Part shown: positions 8,007 to 16,676 of the stretch, piece after piece
Layout of the letters: the number at the start of each line of letters is the position of its first letter
Position numbering within the stretch: position 1 is the first letter of the stretch
Assembly (NCBI RefSeq): GCF_023656415.1
Contig: NZ_JAMOIL010000031.1
Location: forward strand, 1-53,909
From: Nocardioides bruguierae
GTDB lineage: Bacteria > Actinomycetota > Actinomycetes > Propionibacteriales > Nocardioidaceae
Reading direction: 5' to 3'
DNA: 53,909 nucleotides
Made by a program: the position numbers and the translations under genes
Notes under the pieces: generated by a model
Databases searched by the model: none
The model's input: the letters and a program-made list of their open reading frames with translations, nothing else
Told to the model about the DNA's origin: nothing

Positions 8007-8981
8007 TCAGCCGATCGTGAAGGTCCGCGTGTCCGTCATGGGTGCGGCCACGCCCTCGCCGCCACTGCTGGCCACGAGCACGGTGTACGTGCCGGCCTTC
8101 AGGTCGGAGACGTCGACGTCCGTGGTGAACGGGTAGAGCTTGTCCATCCAGCCCTCGGCGGTGGCGTAGCCCTCGAGCACCTGCTTGCCCTCGGAGTCGG
8201 TGATCGTCCACGGCACGGTGGCCTCGAACGAGCTGGCCACGCCGTCCAGCGTGAGCGTGCCGCCGGTGACGGTCGCGCCCTCCTCGGGCGTGGTGAGGTT
8301 GACCAGCGACTGCACGGTCGTCTGGTCGCGGTTGCTCACGCCGTTGCCGGTCTCGACCCCGAGCAGGCTGGTGCCGCCCGAGGGGTCGGTGACGACCACC
8401 GGGAGCCGCTCCTGGAGGGCGCCCTGGACGGTGTGGACGACTGCCTGCACCGCGAGCTCGGCGTCGGCCTTGCTCGTGCCGTCCGGCCGCGCGGCGAGGG
8501 CGTCGTCGCTCAGGGTGACGGTGATGGTGCCGCCGTCGTCGGTCACGCTCGCCACGCCGGAGCCGGCGGTGAAGGGGGAGCGGTAGTCGGGGTCGAGGGG
8601 CTCGCCGGTGAGCAGCGCCTGGACGGCGCCGGCGGCCGCGTCGCCGGTGACCTGCTCGAACTCGCGGTAGAGGCGATCGCCCAGGGGAGTGGTGCCGACC
8701 CAGTAGACGGGCACGGTGCTGGTGGTCGCCTCGGCCTGCGAGGAGGTCTCGGTGGGGCTGGGGCTGGACTCCACCGGCGCCTCGGAGGTGGCCGCGTCGC
8801 TCGGGGCCGCCGCGCTGGTGCTGCCGGCCGGCGTGGTGGTGTCGGTGGCGGCGGTGTCGTCGTCCGAGCCGCAGGCGGTGAGCGCCGTGGCGCCCGCGCC
8901 GAGCAGGGCCAGGGCGGCCAGCCCACGTCGCAGCCCGCCTCGGTGCGGGGCGGTGCGGGGGGTGGTGCGCGTGCTGGTCAT
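8007..8981 (-). CDS. GerMN/Gmad2-domain lipoprotein
   Basis: 324 aa. An arginine-rich start, a hydrophobic stretch (GLAALALLGAGATALTAC) and a lipobox Cys predict a type II signal peptide and outer-face membrane anchoring. A Ser/Thr/Ala/Pro-rich linker follows (to about residue 85). A GerMN-like domain comes next (VPVYWVG...LYREF, AVQALLTGEPLDPDYRSPF) and then a C-terminal Gmad2 immunoglobulin-like domain (LVNLTTPEEGATVTGG, FEATVPWTI). Both are known from spore-germination protein GerM but are widespread in non-sporulating actinobacteria, function unknown. ATG at 8981 is preferred over GTG at 9005 because GGGAG precedes it. Confidence 0.85.
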   Translation of the reverse strand: MTSTRTTPRTAPHRGGLRRGLAALALLGAGATALTACGSDDDTAATDTTTPAGSTSAAAPSDAATSEAPVESSPSPTETSSQAEATTSTVPVYWVGTTPLGDRLYREFEQVTGDAAAGAVQALLTGEPLDPDYRSPFTAGSGVASVTDDGGTITVTLSDDALAARPDGTSKADAELAVQAVVHTVQGALQERLPVVVTDPSGGTSLLGVETGNGVSNRDQTTVQSLVNLTTPEEGATVTGGTLTLDGVASSFEATVPWTITDSEGKQVLEGYATAEGWMDKLYPFTTDVDVSDLKAGTYTVLVASSGGEGVAAPMTDTRTFTIG

Positions 8982-9181
8982 GGTGGTGCTCCCGTCTGTG
9001 CTCACCGGGCAAGCCTCCCCGTTCGGGGCCTCCGTGGCGGCCCCGACACACCGGGCGGGTGCCCGGGGCCGGTTCGGTCGTGCGTGTCGTGTGGTGCTGG
9101 TGTGACGCCTCGCGGCACGAAAAGGTTCCCGCCGGGCCGGGTGCGACCGGGAGGGCGCGGCGGGAGTGCCGCGGGGGATGC

Positions 9182-9187
9182 CAGGAT
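9182..9187 (+). promoter_or_regulatory. -10 box for HIT gene, leaderless
   Basis: CAGGAT, six bases from the GTG at 9194. Confidence 0.45.
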
Positions 9188-9193
9188 GACGGC

Positions 9194-9535
9194 GTGGACG
9201 ACTGCCTCTTCTGCAAGATCGTGGCCGGCGAGATCCCCGCGACCACGCTGCACGTCACCGAGCGCACGGTGGCGTTCGCCGACATCGAGCCGCAGGCACC
9301 CCTGCACGCGCTCGTCGTGCCGCGCACGCACGTGCCGAACGCCGCCGCGCTGGCCGCCGCCGAGCCGGACACGATGGCCGAGCTCGTCGCGACCGCCGCC
9401 GCCGTGGCCACGGCCGCCGGCCACCCCGACGACTACCGGCTCACCTTCAACACCGGTGCGGGCGCCGGCCAGACCGTGTTCCACGCGCACCTGCACGTGC
9501 TCGCCGGGCGCGACTTCACCTGGCCGCCGGGCTGA
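9194..9535 (+). CDS. HIT family hydrolase
   Basis: 113 aa. The N-terminus DCLFCKIVAGEIP and the C-terminal catalytic HIT motif HAHLHV are both present, with YRLTFNTGAGAGQTVFH between. HIT enzymes hydrolyse nucleoside phosphoramidates or dinucleotides through a covalent nucleotidyl-histidine; this small type (HINT-like) acts as a purine nucleoside phosphoramidase. The GTG at 9194 is chosen because the conserved N-terminus begins there and a -10 hexamer lies 6 nt upstream. It occupies the usual actinobacterial place between rsmE and phoH. Confidence 0.93.
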   Translation: MDDCLFCKIVAGEIPATTLHVTERTVAFADIEPQAPLHALVVPRTHVPNAAALAAAEPDTMAELVATAAAVATAAGHPDDYRLTFNTGAGAGQTVFHAHLHVLAGRDFTWPPG

Positions 9536-9547
9536 GCCGTGCGGCGG

Positions 9548-9823
9548 TCAGTGCGGGCCGAGGTAGACCAGGACCCGCAGCACCGCCATCACGACCGGGA
9601 AGCAGAACACCGCGATCATCACCCAGGCGACGGCCCGGTGGAACGGCTTGGAGGAGTCCAGCCGCCCGGCGAAGTCGAGCAGCGCCCCCTCCTGCGTGTG
9701 GTGGGTCAGCCCCAGCCGGCGGGCCTCGTCCGGCAGCCCGTGGCCGGGGAACCAGACGGGCTCGGTGTCGTCGTCGTCCGGGTCCTCCTCCAGCCACTCG
9801 CGCACGTCCGCTCCGCCTGACAT
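9548..9823 (-). CDS. Small hypothetical membrane protein
   Basis: 91 aa. The N-terminal half is acidic (EEDPDDDDTEP) with GLPDEARRLGLTHHTQEGA. The C-terminal 25 residues form one long or two short hydrophobic segments (AVAWVMIAVFCFPVVMAVLRV). I do not recognise the family. The ATG at 9823 is supported by a -10 hexamer 7 nt upstream. It is convergent with the HIT gene, only 12 nt from its stop. Confidence 0.7.
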   Translation of the reverse strand: MSGGADVREWLEEDPDDDDTEPVWFPGHGLPDEARRLGLTHHTQEGALLDFAGRLDSSKPFHRAVAWVMIAVFCFPVVMAVLRVLVYLGPH

Positions 9824-9830
9824 GGCCCCC

Positions 9831-9836
9831 ACGGTA
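9831..9836 (-). promoter_or_regulatory. -10 box for small membrane protein gene
   Basis: TACCGT on the minus strand; a G-run of 7 nt separates it from the ATG at 9823. Confidence 0.45.
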
Positions 9837-9873
9837 GGGCAGGGACGTCGCGGTGGGGCTGCACCTGCGTCAC

Positions 9874-9936
9874 GGCCCGGTGAACGGCCCGGTGGACAGG
9901 GCCGGTGGACAGGCCCGGTGGACAGGGCCGGTCCAC
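9874..9936. repeat. 12/13-bp tandem repeats upstream of phoH
   Basis: Five units of GGCCCGGTGAAC / GGCCCGGTGGAC / AGGGCCGGTGGAC / AGGCCCGGTGGAC / AGGGCCGGTCCAC. They lie between the divergent small-membrane-protein gene and phoH, outside any coding sequence. Confidence 0.8.
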
Positions 9937-10038
9937 CCGAGCCCAAACCGACGCGCGCCCCGCGGGGGCTGCGCCGTAGCATGGAAGCCTCAGCCGCTCC
10001 CGTGCGTTGCACCGGGTGCACGCACGCAGACGCAACCT

Positions 10039-10060
10039 GAAAGGCGCCCCGCCGCGGGGC
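10039..10060 (+). promoter_or_regulatory. phoH ribosome site with intervening hairpin
   Basis: GAAAGG (10039-10044) is 20 nt from the phoH ATG, too far for normal initiation, but a perfect hairpin GCCCCG-CCG-CGGGGC (10046-10060) sits between. Folding it out leaves 5 nt, a normal spacing. Functional use is inference. Confidence 0.4.
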
Positions 10061-10064
10061 ATCC

Positions 10065-11164
<1,100 letters not shown>

Positions 11165-11168
<4 letters not shown>

Positions 11169-11620
11169 GCATCGAGGTCCTGGACGAGTCCGGTCAGGGG
11201 CTGGACGTCCACCACCTGGCCCGGCTGAGCCGCTTCGTGATGGACGCGATGCGCGTCCACCCCGAGGCCGAGCTCTGCATCCGCGCGGTGGACGAGCCGA
11301 CCATCGCCGAGCTCAACGAGCAGTGGATGGAGAAGGAGGGGCCGACCGACGTCCTGGCCTTCCCCATGGACGAGCTGCGCCCCGGCCTGGTCGACGAGGA
11401 GCCCGAGGAGGGCGTCCTCGGCGACCTCGTGCTGTGCCCCGTGGTCGCCGAGCGGCAGGGCGAGACGGCCGGTCACGGCACCCTGGCCGAGATCGAGCTG
11501 CTCACCACCCACGGCATCCTGCACCTGCTCGGCTACGACCACGCCGAGCCCGAGGAGCACAAGGTGATGTTCGGGCTCCAGGACGAGCTGCTCGCGCGCT
11601 GGCGCGGCCAGGACGGCTGA
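11165..11620 (+). CDS. ybeY: Endoribonuclease YbeY (rRNA maturation factor)
   Basis: 151 aa. The metal site HGILHLLGYDH (HxxxHxxxxxH) near residue 120 is intact, and LNEQWMEKEGPTDVLAFPMDE is the conserved family stretch. YbeY is a zinc-dependent single-strand endoribonuclease in 16S rRNA 3' processing and late ribosome quality control. GTG at 11165 overlaps the phoH TGA by 4 nt, giving translational coupling. The CBS-domain protein gene follows after 7 nt. Confidence 0.96.
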
Positions 11621-11627
11621 TCCCGAC

Positions 11628-12917
11628 ATGAACCACGTCTGGCTGCTGGTGACGGCGGCCGTCCTGGTCGTGCTGGCCGGGGCGTTCTCGGCCGCCGACG
11701 CGGCACTCTCCGGCTTCAGCCGCGCCCGCGCGGAGGAGCTGGCCGACGAGGACCGGGCCGGTGCCAAGCGGCTCGTCGCCGTGCTCGACGACGCCTCCCG
11801 CTACCTCAACACCGCGCTGCTGCTGCGGCTGGTCTTCGAGGTCTCGGCGATCGTGCTGGTCGCGCTCCAGGTGGACGCGCTCTACGACGGCGCCTGGTGG
11901 GCCAGCGTGCTCACCTCGATCGCGATCATGGTGGTCGTCTCGTTCGTCGTGATGGGCGTGGCCCCCCGCACGGTGGGCCGCCAGCACTCCGAGACGGTGG
12001 CGCTGCTCTCGGCCGGGCCGGTCTCGTTCCTCACCAAGGTGCTGGGCCCGCTGCCCGTGCTCCTCATCGCGCTCGGCAACGCGATCACCCCCGGCCGCGG
12101 CTTCCGCCAGGGTCCGTTCTCGACCGAGACCGAGCTGCGCGAGCTGGTCGACCTGGCCGAGGCGTCCTCGGTGATCGAGTCCGAGGAACGACGGATGATC
12201 CACTCCGTCTTCGAGCTGGGCGACACGATGGTGCGCGAGGTGATGGTGCCCCGCAACGACGTGGTCTACGTCGAGCGCTACAAGAACCTGCGCCAGACGC
12301 TCTCGCTGTGCCTGCGCAGCGGCTTCTCGCGGCTGCCGGTCATCGACGACAACCTCGACCACGTGGTCGGCGTCGCCTACCTCAAGGACCTCGTGCGCCG
12401 CGACTTCGACGACCCCGAGGCCGAGCTGACGGTGCGGGTCGACGAGATCATGCGGACGCCGGCCTTCGTTCCGGACTCCAAGCCGGTCGACGACCTGCTC
12501 AAGGAGATGCAGGCCCGCCGCCAGCACGTGGCCGTCGTGGTCGACGAGTACGGCGGCACCGCCGGCCTGGTCACCATCGAGGACGTCCTGGAGGAGATCG
12601 TCGGCGAGATCACCGACGAGTACGACGCCGAGGAGGTGCCCGTGCAGACGGTCGCCGAGGGCGTCGTCCGGGTCTCCAGCCGCTTCCCGGTCGACGACCT
12701 GGAGGAGCTGATCGGCGTGGAGGTCGAGGAGGAGGACGTCGACTCCGTCGGCGGCCTCATGGCCAAGCACCTGGGCCTCGTGCCCATCCCCGGCTCCCAT
12801 GTGGAGGCCCACGGCCTCCGGTTCGTGGCCGAGGGGACAGCAGGACGACGCAACAAGCTCGGCACGGTGCTGATCGCCGTCGTCGAGCCCGAGGAGGAGG
12901 ACGACGAGGATGAGTGA
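11628..12917 (+). CDS. DUF21/CBS-domain hemolysin-like membrane protein (CorC/CNNM family)
   Basis: 429 aa. DUF21 membrane domain in residues 1-190 with hydrophobic segments at the N-terminus (WLLVTAAVLVVLAGAFSAA) and near residues 65-110. A CBS pair follows (VMVPRNDVVYVE...SRLPVIDDNLDHVVGV; DEYGGTAGLVTIEDVLEEIVG) and then a CorC_HlyC domain (RFPVDDLEELIG...). The name hemolysin is historical; homologues are linked to Mg2+/Co2+ efflux. An acidic tail (EEEDDEDE) ends the protein, and its last codons overlap the next gene by 8 nt. Confidence 0.93.
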   Translation: MNHVWLLVTAAVLVVLAGAFSAADAALSGFSRARAEELADEDRAGAKRLVAVLDDASRYLNTALLLRLVFEVSAIVLVALQVDALYDGAWWASVLTSIAIMVVVSFVVMGVAPRTVGRQHSETVALLSAGPVSFLTKVLGPLPVLLIALGNAITPGRGFRQGPFSTETELRELVDLAEASSVIESEERRMIHSVFELGDTMVREVMVPRNDVVYVERYKNLRQTLSLCLRSGFSRLPVIDDNLDHVVGVAYLKDLVRRDFDDPEAELTVRVDEIMRTPAFVPDSKPVDDLLKEMQARRQHVAVVVDEYGGTAGLVTIEDVLEEIVGEITDEYDAEEVPVQTVAEGVVRVSSRFPVDDLEELIGVEVEEEDVDSVGGLMAKHLGLVPIPGSHVEAHGLRFVAEGTAGRRNKLGTVLIAVVEPEEEDDEDE

Positions 12918-13278
12918 CGCACGGACCCGCACGGAGCCCCCGGCCACGCTCGAGGCCGAGGACAAGAAGCTCGTGACCCTGGCCCGCGCCACCCGGGCCC
13001 GCACCCAGGCCGCGCAGGGCGCCGCCGTCCGCGACTCCGACGGACGCACCTACGCCGCCGCGACCGTCGCGCTGCCCTCGCTCGCCGTCTCGGCGATCGG
13101 CGTCTGCATCGCCATGGCCGTGGCCTCCGGCTCCGGCGGCCTCGAGGCCGTCGTGGTGCTTGGTGAGGACGACGTCGCCGAGACCGACCTCGCCGCCGTC
13201 GCCGAGTTCGCCGGCCCCGGCGTCCCCGTGCACCACGGCGACGCCCGCGGCACGCTGGACGCCACCGTCCTGAGCTGA
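12910..13278 (+). CDS. Cytidine deaminase-like protein lacking catalytic residues
   Basis: 122 aa with the cytidine-deaminase N-terminal pattern (DKKLVTLARATRARTQAAQGAAVRD begins with the family's substrate-side helix) and GRTYAAATVALPSLAVSAIG. The zinc/proton-shuttle motif (H/C)AE and PCxxC are absent: the region where HAE would lie reads LPSLAVSA and there is no Cys pair. It therefore cannot be a canonical zinc cytidine deaminase; the same degenerate paralogue sits before era in other actinobacteria. It overlaps the CBS gene by 8 nt. Possible structural or RNA-related role unknown. Confidence 0.8.
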   Translation: MSDARTRTEPPATLEAEDKKLVTLARATRARTQAAQGAAVRDSDGRTYAAATVALPSLAVSAIGVCIAMAVASGSGGLEAVVVLGEDDVAETDLAAVAEFAGPGVPVHHGDARGTLDATVLS

Positions 13279-13302
13279 GCCCGTCGCGGCCTGCTCGCCG
13301 CT

Positions 13303-13364
13303 GGTACGACCCACCACATTCGTGGTCTCGACTCTCTGGCACCACGCATGTGGTGGGGCGTACC
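13303..13364. repeat. Large inverted repeat (24-bp arms, 14-nt loop)
   Basis: Arms 13303-13326 and 13341-13364 pair at 22 of 24 positions (mismatches at arm positions 7 and 18), separated by loop 13327-13340. The core of each arm is CCCACCACAT/ATGTGGTGGG. It lies in the 202-nt gap between the deaminase-like gene and the APC permease. No T-run follows. Could be a GC-type terminator, a regulator binding site or a mobile-element relic. Confidence 0.75.
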
Positions 13365-13480
13365 TGTCTGCCCCGCGTCGGAGCAGGCGAGTCCGGGGCA
13401 GCCCCCGGGTCGTGACGAGGTGAGCGGTACCACCTGACGGGTGAGGTGACAGGCCGGTTGTCAGGGTCAACCATGTCTGC

Positions 13481-15166
13481 ATGGCTCTCGACACCCAGCA
13501 CCGCCCCGCACCCGCGCCGGGCGGCGGTGAGGCAGGCCTGAAGCGACACGTCGGTGTCGTCGGTCTCCTCTTCGCCAGCGTCGGCTCCATCATCGGCTCC
13601 GGCTGGCTCTTCGGAGCGCTGAACGCCGCCCAGACCGCCGGCCCCGCGGCGATCCTGTCCTGGGTGCTGGGAGGCGCCCTCATCCTGCTGCTCGCGCTCG
13701 TCTACGCCGAGCTCGGCACGATGTACCCGCTCTCCGGCGGCGTCGTGCGCTACCCGCACATGAGCTTCGGCAACCTCGCCAGCTTCGCCTCGGGCTGGAT
13801 CACCTGGGTCGCGGTCGCGACCACCGCCCCGATCGAGGTGGCGGCCGCGCTCCAGTACGGGACGAGGTACGCGCCCTTCACGGCCGAGAACACCGTCGGC
13901 GGCGACACCGTCTACACGCTGACCGCCCTCGGCTACGCGGCCGCGGTCGTGCTGATGGCGCTCTTCGTGGTCGTCAACGCGATCGGCGTGCGCTGGTTCG
14001 CGCGCATCAACAACGTCCTGGTCGGCTGGAAGCTCGTCATCATCGTGCTGGTCATCGCCGCGTTCCTGGTGGCGGCCTTCCACGGAGAGAACTTCTCCTC
14101 GGCCGGCTTCGCCCCGTCCGGCTACCACGGCGTGTTCACCGCGGTGGCCACCAGCGGCATCGTCTTCTCCTACCTCGGCTTCCGCCAGGGCATCGAGCTG
14201 GCGGGGGAGACCGACAACCCGCGCCGCAACGTGCCGCTCGCCGTGATCGGCTCGGTGCTGCTCACCGTCGTCCTCTACGTCGCCCTCCAGGTCGCCTTCA
14301 TCGGCGCCCTGGACCCCGCCACGCTGGCCGACTCCGGGTCCTGGGCGGACCTCTCCTTCGCCAACGACTTCGGCCCCCTGGCCGCGGTCGCCACCGCCCT
14401 CGGCCTGGCCTGGCTGGCCTTCCTCCTCTACGCCGACGCGATCATCTCTCCCGGCGACACCGGGCTCATCTACACGACGGTCACCGCTCGCATCACCTAC
14501 GCGATGGCCCGCAACGGCAACGCCCCGCGGACCCTCGCGCGCACCACCGAGCGCGGCGTCCCGATGGTCGGCCTGGTCATCGCCTTCGTCGTCGGCCTGA
14601 TCGCGCTGCTGCCGTTCCCCTCGTGGCAGCAGCTGGTCGGGTTCATCACCTCGGCCACCGTGCTCAGCTTCGCCTCCGGTCCGCTGGTGCACGCCGCTCT
14701 GCGCAAGCAGCTGCCCGACGCCGTCCGCCCGTTCCGCCTGCCCGGCGGCCACACCATCCCGTTCCTGGCCTTCTGGGGCTCCAACCTGATCGTCTACTGG
14801 AGCGGCTGGACGACGGTGTGGAAGCTCATGGTCGCCGTGCTGATCGGCTTCGTGCTGCTCGGCGTCTTCGCCGCCACCGGCGGGCTCAAGGGTCGCGACC
14901 TCGACGCGCGCAGCGGGCTGTGGGTGCTGCCCTGGCTCGGCGGCCTCACGCTCATCTCGTTCCTCGGCTCCTACCCGGAGCCCGCCGCCGGCAACACCAT
15001 GACCCTCGGCTTCGTCACCTCCTTCCTCCTGCTCGGCGCGCTGTCGGCCGTCGTCTACGTCATGGCCTTCGCCTGGCGCCTGCCCGACGACAAGGCGCGG
15101 GCCTACGTCGAGGAGACGCTCGCCGAGGCCGCCGCGGAGGAGGACGAGGTGGGCAGTGCCCACTGA
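13481..15166 (+). CDS. APC-superfamily amino acid permease
   Basis: 561 aa with about 12-14 hydrophobic segments from residue 24 to 545. TM1 carries the APC signature GLLFASVGSIIGSGWLFG (GSIIGSG substrate/cation loop), followed by LALVYAELGTMYPLSGG and FRQGIELAGETDNPRRNVPLA, typical of the amino acid permease branch. It imports a cationic or aromatic amino acid or related amine by H+ symport; the substrate is not readable. A soluble acidic C-terminal tail ends at a 12-bp repeat containing its stop codon. It begins the block that separates the deaminase-like gene from era. The start ATG has no strong Shine-Dalgarno. Confidence 0.9.
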   Translation: MALDTQHRPAPAPGGGEAGLKRHVGVVGLLFASVGSIIGSGWLFGALNAAQTAGPAAILSWVLGGALILLLALVYAELGTMYPLSGGVVRYPHMSFGNLASFASGWITWVAVATTAPIEVAAALQYGTRYAPFTAENTVGGDTVYTLTALGYAAAVVLMALFVVVNAIGVRWFARINNVLVGWKLVIIVLVIAAFLVAAFHGENFSSAGFAPSGYHGVFTAVATSGIVFSYLGFRQGIELAGETDNPRRNVPLAVIGSVLLTVVLYVALQVAFIGALDPATLADSGSWADLSFANDFGPLAAVATALGLAWLAFLLYADAIISPGDTGLIYTTVTARITYAMARNGNAPRTLARTTERGVPMVGLVIAFVVGLIALLPFPSWQQLVGFITSATVLSFASGPLVHAALRKQLPDAVRPFRLPGGHTIPFLAFWGSNLIVYWSGWTTVWKLMVAVLIGFVLLGVFAATGGLKGRDLDARSGLWVLPWLGGLTLISFLGSYPEPAAGNTMTLGFVTSFLLLGALSAVVYVMAFAWRLPDDKARAYVEETLAEAAAEEDEVGSAH

Positions 15167-15208
15167 CGGGCCCACTGACGGCCCCACCAGCGGGCCACCG
15201 ACGGGCCC
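15161..15208. repeat. Four 12-bp tandem repeats containing the permease stop codon
   Basis: Units CACTGACGGGCC, CACTGACGGCCC, CACCAGCGGGCC and ACCGACGGGCCC. The permease TGA (15164-15166) is in unit 1 and is repeated in frame in unit 2. Confidence 0.85.
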
Positions 15209-15289
15209 GGACCTCGCCTCCGCTGTGATCCAGCAGACGCCGCCGTCCGGGTCCGTCACAGCCCGTGGCACCAGGCCCTCCGGCGGGCG

Positions 15290-15295
15290 TACGTT
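15290..15295 (+). promoter_or_regulatory. -10 box for tmsA
   Basis: TACGTT, 7 nt before the GTG at 15303. The G-rich spacer GGGGAGG is too close to the GTG to act as a normal Shine-Dalgarno. Confidence 0.45.
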
Positions 15296-15302
15296 GGGGA
15301 GG

Positions 15303-16676
15303 GTGAACGCTGCGAAGGGCTGGACGTCCCACGAGGAGGCCGTGGCCCGGCTGCGCGCCTCCTACGCCGCGCTGCCGTCCGGCGCGCCCGTCCGGCTGGC
15401 CAAGCGCACGTCGAACCTCTTCCGGCCACGCGCCGCGGCGACCGTCGGCCTCGACGTCTCCGGGCTCGACGGCGTGATCGAGGTGGACGCGGCGGGGCGC
15501 ACCGCCGAGGTGCAGGGCATGTGCACCTACGAGGACCTCGTGGACGCCACCCTGCCGCACGGCCTGATCCCGACCGTCGTGCCGCAGCTGCGCACCATCA
15601 CCCTCGGCGGTGCCGTCACGGGCCTGGGCATCGAGTCGACCAGCTTCCGCTCGGGCCTCCCGCACGAGGCGGTGCTGGAGATGGACGTCATCACCGGCTC
15701 GGGCACGGTCGTCACCTGCAAGCCCGGCGACGACCTGTTCGACGCCTTCCCCAACTCCTACGGCTCCCTCGGGTACGCGGTGCGGCTGCGGATCGAGCTC
15801 GAGCAGGTCCCCGGCTACGTCACCCTGCGCCACGTCCGGTTCCACGACACCGACGCCCTCCGGGCGGCCATCGAGGAGGTCGTGACCACCGGCGAGCACG
15901 ACGGCGTGCGCGTCGACGGGATGGACGGGGTGGCGTTCGCGCCGGGGGAGTACTACCTCAGCCTCGCCACGTGGGCCCGGCACCCCGAGGCCACGCCCAG
16001 CGACTACACCGGGCAGCAGGTCTTCTACCGCTCCCTGCAGCAGCGCTCCACCGACGTCCTGACGATGCACGACTACCTGTGGCGCTGGGACACCGACTGG
16101 TTCTGGTGCTCGGGCGCGTTCGGCGTCCAGAACCCCACCGTGCGCCGGCTGTGGCCGCGCCGCTGGCGCCGCTCCGACGTCTACCACCGCCTCGTCGGCC
16201 TCGACGAGAGGTACCGGCTCGTCGAGCGCCTCGACGCCCGCGCCGGTCGGCCCCTGCGCGAGAAGGTGGTGCAGGACGTCGAGGTGCCCCTCGACCGGCT
16301 GGGTGACTTCCTCGACTGGTTCGACGAGGCCGTCGGCATGCGCCCCGTGTGGCTGTGCCCGCTCGTCGCGCGCGGCACCGCCAGCGGCGGCCGGTGGCCG
16401 ACCTACCCGCTGGAGCCGGGCGAGACCTACGTGAACATCGGCTTCTGGGGCACCGTGCCGGTCGGCCCCGACGCCTCCGACGGCCCCACGAACCGCGCCA
16501 TCGAGGCGCGGGTCCACGAGCTGGGCGGCCACAAGTCGCTCTACTCGCAGGCCTTCTACGACCGCGAGACGTTCGACGCGCTCTACGACGGCCCCGGCCT
16601 CGCGCGCGTCAAGGCCGTCCACGACCCCGACGACCGGCTGACCTCCCTCTACGACAAGGTGGTGCGCGCGCAGTGA
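15303..16676 (+). CDS. tmsA: FAD-binding oxidoreductase of 10-methyl fatty acid synthesis (TmsA/BfaA-like)
   Basis: 457 aa. An FAD_binding_4 domain fills the N-terminal half (LDGVIEVDAAGRTAEVQG, GLIPTVVPQLRTITLGGAVT, NSYGSLGYAVRLRIELEQV), resembling DHCR24-type delta-24 sterol reductases. A C-terminal cap domain has the conserved YVNIGFWGTV. In actinobacteria this protein reduces the 10-methylene intermediate to a 10-methyl branch (tuberculostearic acid) on phospholipid acyl chains. The neighbour that overlaps its stop by 4 nt is the matching methyltransferase, which strongly supports the assignment. GTG at 15303 is chosen from the -10 spacing and family N-termini; a longer frame reaching back into the repeat is rejected. 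Confidence 0.85.
   Translation: MNAAKGWTSHEEAVARLRASYAALPSGAPVRLAKRTSNLFRPRAAATVGLDVSGLDGVIEVDAAGRTAEVQGMCTYEDLVDATLPHGLIPTVVPQLRTITLGGAVTGLGIESTSFRSGLPHEAVLEMDVITGSGTVVTCKPGDDLFDAFPNSYGSLGYAVRLRIELEQVPGYVTLRHVRFHDTDALRAAIEEVVTTGEHDGVRVDGMDGVAFAPGEYYLSLATWARHPEATPSDYTGQQVFYRSLQQRSTDVLTMHDYLWRWDTDWFWCSGAFGVQNPTVRRLWPRRWRRSDVYHRLVGLDERYRLVERLDARAGRPLREKVVQDVEVPLDRLGDFLDWFDEAVGMRPVWLCPLVARGTASGGRWPTYPLEPGETYVNIGFWGTVPVGPDASDGPTNRAIEARVHELGGHKSLYSQAFYDRETFDALYDGPGLARVKAVHDPDDRLTSLYDKVVRAQ

Noticed and set aside
12377..15271. 964-codon minus-strand frame opposite the CBS gene, deaminase-like gene and permease
   Set aside because: Composition is typical shadow-frame Arg/Gly/Asp-rich sequence, and it crosses three well-supported genes.
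16349..16672. Extended N-terminus for the methyltransferase gene overlapping tmsA
   Set aside because: The extra 108 codons are the shadow of tmsA; the 4-nt overlapping GTG at 16673 gives a normal CFAS N-terminus.
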